From positions 1,699,001-1,763,000 of the forward strand of contig BSYQ01000006.1 in NCBI GenBank assembly GCA_030272585.1: DNA of 64,000 bases. The letters are read 5' to 3'. Shown in pieces: positions 54,247 to 64,000 of the stretch (the stretch's first letter is position 1; the number at the start of each line of letters is the position of its first letter). Source of the DNA: Bryopsis sp. KO-2023 (Eukaryota > Chlorophyta > Ulvophyceae > Bryopsidales > Bryopsidaceae). Both the position numbers and the translations under genes were made by a program. The notes beneath the pieces are model-generated. The model did not search any database. It was not told where the DNA came from and saw only the letters and a program-made list of their open reading frames with translations.

Positions 54247-57200
54247 TCATTTGCGAAACAGGAATTTCTTCAATTTTTCGACTTTTGCATTTTTTTTCTT
54301 CTTCTTGGGATGACCCAATCCATCCTCGGCGGTTTCCCTTGCAAGTCGCTCATCAGATAACCCTATGATCAGAAAATATCAAAATTTGCCATACAAGTCC
54401 ACCCAAGTCGTAATTTCCGGCAATTTCACCCCTAAGGGCAGAAAAACAAACCAGCCTCGATGCCTTCTAAATTTTCCGCATAGATTTTCAAATCAAGTCT
54501 GATGAAGTGTCAGACCTGTTCCTGGCTCGAAAAAGCTTTTCTTTTTAAAATCATGGGTTTCCTGAATCTTACCCAAGACAGTGGCATTGTGCCTCCTATC
54601 CTCTTCGCGAATGGCCTTCTCACGCTCCTTTATCGTCAGCCCCCTCCTAGTTGCTGCTCCCAGGTCTTCCGTCGGCAGTTTTGGCCTATCCCCAGATGGT
54701 CTCTGTTGGCTCCTCCTCGATGGAGCAGCTTCACCAGCACCTACACGTCCACCCAAAAAAACAAGCCATCAACCACCCCAATTGACTTTTCGGAGAACAG
54801 GGGTCCAAATTTGATTTTCGAAGGCGATGCTGTTTCAAGCGGGAGATCTTTTTTTTTTATTTCTTTTATTTTTTTTGGGGGGGGAGGGGGTTACCTGCCC
54901 TTCCGGGGGCTTTTTCGAGGGTGAAGAAAGATGCTTGAATGCTAGTCAGGTCCAGCATCTTTTCGCTCGGAACCATCCCATCATAATCCACTCTGCCCCA
55001 GTGGTTGTACAGCTCCGTCCCAGAACTGCAAAAAACCAAACAACGATTTTTTTTTGCTTTTGGGGGAGAGGCAACCTAGATTGGTATTTCAGACACATGC
55101 ACAGTCCAGCTCGAAAGAATGATAAGAAAACCAAACAAGGATAAAAAAACCCCAAGAAATTCCTTACCTCGGCAACGGCTGTGGAGCTTTGTTTTGGACT
55201 TGGAAAGCACTTTTCGAAACGTCGGTCAAGCGGGGTGCCTGATGGAGCAGAGATTCTCGAAGCTCCCCAGGTAGCTTGCTGTTGGATGAGGGAAGCGAGT
55301 CGACCAAAGATGCCGCCTGGGATTACCAACATCAAGAAATTCAGCTTCAGAAAAAAAGGAGGGGGGGGGAATCAGAAGGGAAAAAATTGCCACGTAGATC
55401 GCCTCCGCACTCGAGCGAGAGCTGACCCCAATCTTTATCAAAGATTAAAAAAAGAAGCAAATGGAAAATATTATGAAATATTACAAAGTTTTGAAAAACA
55501 TAGTTGTTTACCTAGGAACTCACATTTGCTTGCTGGGTTGTCGCAGTTGAGGGCTCCGGACGATTTCCCCCGATCACGGGCTCGCTAAAATCTTTTATGG
55601 CGAAAGGCATCCCTGGCTTCGGGGCACAAGGATCCACAATCTCCCTGCAGTCAGACCAGTGGTTTAGGACCTTCGATGTCCAACTTTTTTCCAAAAAAAA
55701 AAAGCCTGTATTATTATGAACCTTCATCTCAATTTCTTACAGAAAAAAACACTGCATTGTGTTATTTCCAGACAAAAAAAACTGCATTGAGCTCTCTCCA
55801 GAAAAAAAACAACTACTATTATTATTGTATTATTATGTAACCATGGTCCATAAGCTCGCTTGACAAGAATATTTCCACAGTTTTTTTCTTTCTTTTTTTT
55901 TCCCTGGGTGGCAAGACATTGTTTTTTAAATGGGGCCTACCTCGCTTTCCTTTTCCTCCCCTTGCCAAGCTTTCGTTTCTCTGTTTTCTTTCTTCTTTTC
56001 TTTTTTCTTTGGTGGGATCCTCCAGCCAAATCGTCCGCTTGCTCCTAAAAACGCACCACAGCTTCGCTTTCCAGGATTCAAACCCCACACACGAACCTCC
56101 CCCCCAAAAAGGGGCAACTGATAAAATAAAAAAAAAATGATAAACTGATCAATTCATGATCGATGCCTGCCATCAAAACGGTTTGCTCTTACTAACATCA
56201 ACGACAATCCAGACGAGCTTTCCAACATCTTTTATTAAACCTTTTTCGGACGATTGCCTCCTGTATACAGAGATGGATCCGTGGGCAGACCCAGTTCGGA
56301 TAGTCTGACATGGCATTCCATGAGGGAGGATTTCTTGGAAATGGCGTCTCGAAGGAGTCGCTCTCTTCTTGAATTCTCGAAGGAACCTAGAGGCCCCACT
56401 TCCACTCGGATCAAAATACGAAGCCATTCTTGAACTGTCGGAAGAAGTCGATCGAAAGCACCTTTCACTAGACCTCTGAATCCCACATGAAAAAATACAT
56501 CAGTGGAAGTTACCCAGTGGATTTCATTCTCTTTAACGTAGCAAATTCCAGCACCAACAGTGAAAAAAAAATTAAAAATTAAAAAAAAAAAAAAAAGTTA
56601 TATATATATATATATATATATAGCGTTAGGGTAGAGAGCTAGATGTGGACATTGTGATGATATATCGGTGGTTTATTTCTGAGTCAGCCTATAATACATT
56701 TCCTTGAACGGGCTGCACTCGGCCGTTTGGCCTTGTGTTAACTACTGCTTTCGATTCAATGTATAACGCACCTCATGTTTTCAACCAAAGCAGCATCCAC
56801 CGTTTCGAACGGATCTCTGAAAGAAGCAAAAAAAACACAGTGCATTTCACACGACCATCAGCCATTCATCCCCCCCCCCCCCTCTTTTCCCCCGAAACCA
56901 ACAAAGCTGTCTTCGTCAGGTGTTTTTTTTTACCTTTCCGCCGCCTCCTCTTCAGGATGACTAATTCCCAGCAACTCGTCGGGGATATCATCACACATAT
57001 ACGCACTCAAGCCTATTTGCTCTTCGAATCCTGGGCAGTCCAAATCCCCTCCTCCGACAGAATTCGATCGATTTCCACCAGGCTCCTCCTCCTCCACCTC
57101 CCAGTCAACATCATCTCCATCATATTTCCCAGTGCCAGCCTTTTTCTGCTCCTCGATAATATCCAGAACTTCATTCTATTGGCAGGGAGGCAAAACACAC

Positions 57201-58605
57201 ATTAAAACATAGAAAAAAACCTAGCATGAAACTGAGGCAAATCCTGACACTCCTCCACCATCCTTTTTTTTAAATATCGATCGAGTTCTGTTCGGACATC
57301 GTTTTTCTCTCCTGATGTATTTACCAATTGCTTTGCTGTCGCCTCACATTCCTGGAACAAGACCTCATGCGATTCGACAATTTGGTGATATTTTGCCCTT
57401 AGTAATCGACAGGCTCTTTCCTCCCTGGCGGCCTGCTCCGCAATCATCCGGGCGTTTCTCGCCCCGACCTCAGGAAATTTGAACTGGAGAACATCCTTCA
57501 AGTACCTGTGCCCGACATCCACCTGACCAAAAAAAAGGAAAAAAAGAAACCACAATTTAAGTCAACAGAACTTGGGTTGGATGATTCTTGCTCATCGAAC
57601 TCATTTTTTTTTCTTTGTTATAATTTTTGTTTCGTTTCCTATTTTTTCTCGATTTTGTTTTCCCATATAATACAAAAAAAACGAAATCACCATATTTTTG
57701 TTCATACTTGTTTTATAGCAGTATTTTTATTGAAGCGTTTTCTTTTACTCATTTTTTTTTTCAATAATTATTTAGGCTGCATGTAACATCCAGCCTCAAC
57801 ACACAGTGGATTTGAAACAGCATAAAAAAAACAGAAAACCCAAATCTCTGCTGTAAAGGAGAAGGGGGGGAGGGGGCACCTGCTTGTACATTTTGCCAAA
57901 CTTCTCGCTCCATTTCTCGACCACTTCCAGGGCCCGCTCCCTCAAAGCTTTTGCGCGATTGGGGGGGCCAGGCAAGGGGTAGTCTTTATCGTACCCCACC
58001 GAATGCTTCAGGAAATCTTGGAAAGCAGAGGAGGTCAATTTACGGAACAAGCTTGACCTCATGAACAAGGCATCCATCATCGCCACCACCAATAACCTAA
58101 CCTGATGCAGAAACCAGTCACATCAGCCCCCCTCCCCTCTCCATGAACGAAATGTTTCGGGAGTTCGATCGATTGTTTTCGTTTTTTGAACATTCTCTGG
58201 AGCCCACAGCCTGAGTTGCAGCCAATAACTGAAAAACCAACAAGAATGAGAAGACCTTTTTCTGGAATTTTATGAATTTTATGACATGCTGCTGGTTTTG
58301 GTATGAGGGCTGTGGAGCACCAGAATGCTTTTTTTTTGGGGGGGGGACCGGCTGATTATGGGATAACTGTGAAAATGCTACTCCAGCCCCGATTCATATC
58401 TTCTTCTGCAATCGAAGCTTTGTCAGACTACCTGAGCATGTTGGAAACCCAGCCTCTCCATCAAGATCCCGAACACGAGACGAGTCCCCGCCTCGTCCCC
58501 ACGCACTGAACGCTTGATTTGATCGAGGGTTTCCTCAGGGGTGGCGGGCAGGTTGGCGTCTGTACCGCTCTCCACCAACGCCAGGATTCCGACTTCACGG
58601 TCCAT
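54247..58605 (-). CDS. UVSSA: UV-stimulated scaffold protein A homologue, 685 aa
   Basis: Nuclear factor of transcription-coupled nucleotide excision repair that bridges stalled RNA polymerase II and TFIIH. Exons (minus): 58432-58605, 57880-58101, 57226-57522, 56934-57175, 56241-56475, 55941-56117, 55524-55670, 55168-55316, 54895-55025, 54573-54740, 54247-54362. The sum is 2,058 bp. The VHS-like amino part (residues 1-150) includes VVAMMDALFMRSSLFRKL and RYLKDVLQFKFPEVGARNAR. An acidic tract follows (DVDWEVEEEEPGG). LLPTVQEWLRIL and HWGRVDYDGMVPSEKM match conserved carboxyl blocks, the latter plant-like. A Lys-rich tail ends the protein. The exon 3 donor (CAT/GCTAGG) is weak and the exon 6/7 border uncertain. 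I did not find the expected Cys-rich CPFH motif. Confidence 0.9.
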
Positions 58606-59253
58606 GCCGAGATTCGCCCTCCTTTGAGCCGAAGTGCTTTGCGGCAATATGAGAAGGGGGGGATATCATAATATGTGTCGTGAATTCGTTGTCCAAGGAA
58701 GGTCTGAATGCGACGTCCCGTGGAAGCCTCCGATGTTGGTATGGAGGTGTTACACCCTCGCAGTTCATTTCAGGGACCAAGTCGGGCTACCGTATTTTGC
58801 AACATTGGTGTGATGATCTATGGCATGGATGACGTTGCATAGGCCAGGCGGGCAATGATTACCAAGCCAGGGTTGGAACAAAAATCAACTGGGGTTTTCG
58901 AAAGGAAAAAGACACCAAGTAAAACAGAAGCTAACCACCAACCTGTCCTGACCTAGCTCCCCAGATTTGTGAACCTCACCAATCCTAGACCATACCCCCC
59001 CCCCCCTCCTTTCCCTTTTCTCCCGGAATCTTCTCACCAAACTGAACCCCTTACTATATATTACAACCCCTGCAATGCTTTCACAAAGTGGTGGAACCCC
59101 CATTACGATCAATCAGTCATAATCATAATCATAATCATAATTACAACCCACAGCAAAAGAGAGCCATCACCCTCTATGATGCTGGAACAAAGACAAAAAG
59201 GAAAGAAAAGAAAGAGAAAAACAAAAAAACAAAAACAAAACAAAAACCGTCAA
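58606..59253. other. Intergenic region between UVSSA and NDC80
   Basis: 648 bp between the UVSSA start and the NDC80 stop (both minus strand). It must contain the UVSSA promoter and the NDC80 3' end. It has A-rich and ATC/ATA simple repeats around 59117-59142. No gene seen. Confidence 0.6.
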
Positions 59254-62200
59254 TCAGTCATGGGATTCCTTCACTTTCTTTTTGAATTCCTCCACTTGCT
59301 CCACCACTGCATAGCAATTTTTTTTGTACTGGGCCACCGTTTCCTTGGCTTTTTGAAAAATCGCCTTTTTATCCTCCAATCGGCCGAGGTAGGCACTTCG
59401 AAACTCCGATAACTCTTTGTTCCATTTTCTGCATTGAAAAGCAAACCATCCTGATTGATAAGAATAAGACGGGAAAAAAAGAAAAAGCAGGGAGAATGTT
59501 TAAATGAAAGATTCCTGTCGACTGGGTTGAGCCGGGGGGGGGGGGAGCTAAAGGAAAGGAAAACAGTAAAAAATCCACTGTTGGCTTTGCTACACACAAT
59601 GGCTTTTAGTTTAATTCAATTCGACTGTATTTCTGCACGGTCCTGATAAGATAAAGTTATTTTTTTTTCAAACACAATTCACAGTGGTGATTTTTTATTT
59701 TTTTTTCAGGAAGTACTTTGCAGATTCTTCTGCCATTTTCTTGGCATCGTTTTCGTCAGCTTCGGATTCTTGCACATCAGCTACGCATCGCTCCTGAACT
59801 CCCAAAATTTCTTTCTGCATGATTTGAAAACATAAAAATAAAAAAATCAAACCGTGTCAAGTTTTACAAGCTGAAAAAATGAAAACAAAGCATCAACTAT
59901 GAAAATCTGTTCGGTGCATTGACCATCAACCTTTGGAAATCTGAGCTGGACTGTTTTTTGACTGGAAATTTTCTTGCACACAAAACACCCAAAGGAATCA
60001 GACTGATGTTCTGTAAGACATTTGCTGAATTTCTCAAAAAAATAACACCGAAAATATTTACCTCTATTCGATCCAATTTTCCTGCAACTTCCGACTTCAA
60101 GTTTTCTTGAGCGGCGTTCACGTCCTCTATTTCTTGATTGATTTGCTGAATCTGGTCCGCAGCACCAAAAAAATGATTTTCAAAAGAAAGTGGATCTTTA
60201 TTTTTTATTTTTTTTATTTTTTTTCTCAATTCTTGCTGGCAATATTCCACTCTCCAGAATCAAAGGAAAGTCTCAAAACAGGAAGAGGTTGGTTCGACCC
60301 TGTTGCATTTTAATATTTTTTTTTGTAACTTTGTGGAATTCAAACGAGCACCGTGGCCTTCCCACAGTTTTGTCAAAAAGCATCCTGGAGCTCGTTTTAG
60401 TCATGCAGTTCATATTTTCGACCACCGATTTCTCGCTGGTTCAATTTTGCAATAATATCCGGGGAGGAAAAAAGGAAAGAAAGTGAAAGAAAGAAACACA
60501 CGCAGCTATATGCGACTTACATGCTGTTCATCCAGTCGGTGCTGCCCTTGTATTTTTGATATTTGCTTTCGTCCATCCTCAAGCTCCTTTTCAACAGATG
60601 TCAATTCTTCCTTCAAATCGACGATTTTTTTTTCCACCTCGGTTTTTATCCTTTCGATTCCTGGCTGTATGACACTCTAAGGGGAGAAAAAGGAAAAAAA
60701 AAACACCACCACACTCAGAAACGGCCAAGAAACCACTTCGCTTGTTTGATCGCTTGGATTATTTATCGTATTTCACCCCACAGTGATTTAAATAAAAAAA
60801 TGACTTCACAGTTTTTTTTTTCCGAATCGATGTCATTGCTTATCAGTGAAAAATGCTTCCATTCCAACCATTTTTTCATCAGCTTTTAAAGGGATTTTTT
60901 TCTCAACATCGAGAGCAAAAAACTTTCAAACAAAATTGCGTACAACGTTTTTCGCTATGCCGAGAAACCCACCGTGTGAAATAAAAACTGGATCAAACAA
61001 AAAAAATAAATTAATTAATTTTTGAGTATTTACACGAGTGGATGCTTCTATTTCCCCACCTTGAAGCTTCGTGGGCATTCCAGTTCATGGTCCGGAACAT
61101 TTTTGTCGAATTCTATCGAGAAATCAACCCCTCGAGCTCTTTTAGCAGAAGCCGGCATCATTTTTAATCGAGTCGCCAGAGTGTTGCTTTCGTGCACTTT
61201 TTGTTGAATGTCGAATTTCACTTCTTGGATCTGCCAAAAAAAGAAGCATTCGTTGACTCATTTATTCAGGATGATGTCGAGCGGGAAGAAAGGTGAGGGT
61301 TTTTTTTCTCCGCTCAACAAGCCAGCATCCAACTGAGCATCCTTTTTTATCGACACAGTTGAGCCAGCAGTCAAGATTTCAACAGAAACAACAATTCCAA
61401 AAAAGAAATATTCCTCCCCCCCCCCTCCTCCTCCCCCCAAATCATTTTTCAAAAACTTGATTTTTTTCGGGATTGCTTTTTTTTCCCCCCAGCGACATTT
61501 CGTTATTTTGCTTCGTTTTTCTTGTTTGTTTTTTTTTCCATCAAGTTTGTAGGTCGAATTTAAAAAAATGATTAGTAAGAATGATAACTCCAATAAAATT
61601 ATTCATATTTTTTAAACTAGAAATTACCTTCCCCTCGAGATCGAACACTTCTTTTTTTACTGTGGTCGAATGCGAGCGCAAAGTTTCAAGCTGGTGTTCC
61701 AACCTCGACCTGTTTTTAATCAAACATGAAAAAAAAACACCACATGTTTCATAAACAATTCTTCAACAATTTTTTTAATTCTTTTGAAGTTAAGCAAACG
61801 AGCATCTTCTTCATAATACCAATGCACAAAATTTTCTCTAGCAAAAAAAAAACAAAACGATTTTCAACAAAAACAATAAACAATCAGATCCAGATTTTTT
61901 GTTTACTTATTTAATGAATCACCATTTTTTTTCTTTTTTTTTTTTTTTGGGGGGGGGGGGAGGAGTATGATTTTTTTTTAGGCCATGCATCGGTTCTTTT
62001 CCTACTTCTCGTTCAATAGCCTCTCCACATCTTCTTTGCTGTATTTCTGATTTTGCACTTGATGTCTGGCAACAGTGATTTCCTGCACCAGGGCTCCAAA
62101 CCAGTTTCAAATTTTCTACTCAATTTTGTTTTTTACTGGGCGTCTTTTTCTTCAAAAATAAACAACGTCCAGCACACAAAAATCTGAACGAAAAGATGTT

Positions 62201-64000
62201 CCAAATATACCATATGATTTTTTGATCGCCACTGCTGCTTTGCCCCAGTTTTAAACAAAAAAAAACAAAAAAAGCAAACAAATCCTGTGCATTCTTCAGC
62301 GAGAAAAGGTAAGGCTCATATTCTTTCGAACAGAAAGTTCACCTGCAAGATTTTCTCCATGTTTTTTTGGCACGAGGCCAAGTCGGTTTCCTTTTCGGCG
62401 ATTTTCTTTTCGCATTGAGCTTTCGCTTTCTTGCAGCAACGACAGAAAAAAAACAAAAACGTGAATAACGCCAGCAGCAGCATCACTGCACTGCTCGATT
62501 GGTTGGAAGAAAAAAAAATTCACTAAAATTTTTAAAGAAGTTCTGAAAATGTTTCAACCTCGTAATTCATCTTGAACAGAAAGAAAAAAGGGAAAAAAAG
62601 GACAAAAAAAAGGGGATGAGCGTCAATGCATGAGGAGCTGCCCCTCTCCCACGCACCCACCCACCCCAAAAAAAAAACCTGAACACCTGAACGACGGTTC
62701 ATCAAGAGCTGCAAGCGCATTGCATGTACAGTAGATTTCAAATTTGGCACCAAAAATTATTCAACATGAAAAAAGGAGTCGACTAATAGCATCCATGCCT
62801 GTGCAGGGGTGATTTGGCTCCTCCGTCAAAGTACCTGAGTTTGGCTAAGCTTCGATTCCATGCGCTGCTTGTCCCTTTTCGTCTCTTCAAGCGACTGCTC
62901 CATTGCATTTTTTGCCGACCTCTTGTTTCTGTATTCCTTGCTGGTGGCCATCACTTGGTCGTTTTTCTATTTTTCAAGAAAAAAAAAAAAATGAAACACA
63001 AGATGGTGGCGAATTTGTGAAAATCGGCAGTTTTTTTTTGTCAAAATCGAATGCAGAATCTGAAGATGGAAAAAAAAACCCATAGGGGAGCACCCAAAAA
63101 AATAGAGTTTTCGCCACTGGAAAATAAAAAAGAGAAAAAGAGTGAGAGGAGGTTCGACTTTCCTTCCCCCCACACCTTTTTTTATTTCTATTATTTCGGT
63201 GACTTTCTGCTGGAATTTTTATTTTAATAATTTACTTTTTCAATTTCCGAACAAGGCCTCTGAAACAAATCTCCTTACTGCTTTTGAAGCTGCGATGGAA
63301 TCTCTTAACGCTTGCTCCTGTTTTTCGATGCTGGCTGACTTTGAACGTGTCAATTCCTCCAAAGCAGAATCGTCCAAATCCATGAACGCTCTGTATCCAG
63401 CGATGGAGTGATTAGTAATGCTGACATCATCCAGCTCATCTTTTCCTTCTGTTTCCCTTGCTGGGATCTAAAAATAGGAGCGACGAGAGAAAAACAATAA
63501 AAAAAAATCACCATCAACAACAAAAAAACTTCAATGAACCATAAATTGTATATACATCTCCGTCAAAGCATGCCTCCGAGGAAATTGTTATCGAAAAAAA
63601 ACAAAACAAGAGAATGGTCCTTTCGGTAATTTTTGGCATGGTGACAAATCGGACTTTGTGGAATAAAATACTGTTTTGCTTTTTTTTTTAAATCATTTGG
63701 AAAATATAGCAAGAGAAAAATACCCTCTTTGTGCTGTTTTTTTTTTCCCTTCTTAAATATATCCAGAATCACTTATTCATTTGTTTAAGGCCCATCTCTA
63801 CAGGAGTATGTATTTTTCTACATCACAAAAAAATATATGCAACAATATATAACACTTTCTCAAAAAATTTAAAACTAGTTTATTATTGTTATCTTCTATT
63901 GTATACGTTTAGTAATAACCATGGATTCTGAAACTGGCACCTGGTCGAACAACGTCTTGAGGTTTATGAGCCAAACCAGGGCAGCACGGATGTTCGGCCA
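59254..64000 (-). CDS. NDC80: Kinetochore protein NDC80 (HEC1), carboxyl 436 aa, cut by window edge
   Basis: Core subunit of the outer-kinetochore Ndc80 complex that binds microtubules in mitosis. Exons (minus): 63941-64000 (partial), 63279-63467, 62835-62966, 62343-62429, 62006-62082, 61628-61709, 61060-61230, 60521-60676, 60062-60145, 59717-59814, 59254-59428. They total 1,311 bp and all phases agree. The first visible residues, WPNIRAALVWLINLKTLFD, are the end of the calponin-homology microtubule-binding domain. The rest is coiled coil, including NQKYSKEDVERLLNE and, at the family's loop-like break, LATRLKMMPASAKRARGVDF. It ends KKKVKESHD. The start and most of the CH domain lie beyond 64000. 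Assignment rests on these segments. Confidence 0.93.

Overview
Eukaryotic nuclear DNA from an unidentified, intron-dense unicellular organism. Spliceosomal introns are short and T-rich (GT-AG, with at least one GC-AG). The splicing factor, kinetochore, repair and GTPase genes are all eukaryotic. The UVSSA-like protein resembles plant or algal forms more than animal ones in places, which hints at an algal or other protist lineage. I cannot name the species.

The window has two halves. The right part (about 42.8-64 kb) is a compact run of apparently intact, single-copy genes. In order these are: a 157-aa membrane protein of unknown function (-); a single-exon 283-aa membrane/coiled-coil protein (+); SF3A2 of the U2 snRNP (-); DRG1 GTPase (+); UVSSA (-); and NDC80 (-), which runs off the right edge. 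For SF3A2, DRG1, UVSSA and the 157-aa gene I read every exon, and for NDC80 every exon inside the window. All phases close to whole-codon totals. SF3A2 and DRG1 are divergent from a 337-bp intergenic region with two CACGTG motifs.

The left part (1-42.7 kb) is a mosaic of repeats, transposons and broken gene copies. Three DNA transposons can be delimited to the base. An 8,274-bp CACTA-type element (12752-21025, 3-bp target duplication GTA) sits inside a coding exon of an unrecognised gene, here called gene Y. A second CACTA-type element (12812-16355, 3,544 bp, target duplication AAA) is nested in the left end of the first. A 412-bp hAT-like MITE (41664-42075, 8-bp duplication) has an unoccupied relative of its target site elsewhere in the window. 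The nested element carries exons resembling TMEM161. Both CACTA elements have dense subterminal arrays of different short motifs.

Downstream, shuffled exons of succinyl-CoA ligase alpha lie among exons of gene Y. PMP-like beta-helix gene copies (8.4-11.1 kb and 28.4-32.2 kb) are broken and contain segments in the opposite orientation. Several dispersed repeats recur in direct and inverted orientation between 0-8.4 kb and 33.6-42.7 kb. Some carry compact tRNA-like foldbacks with T-arm/B-box signatures.
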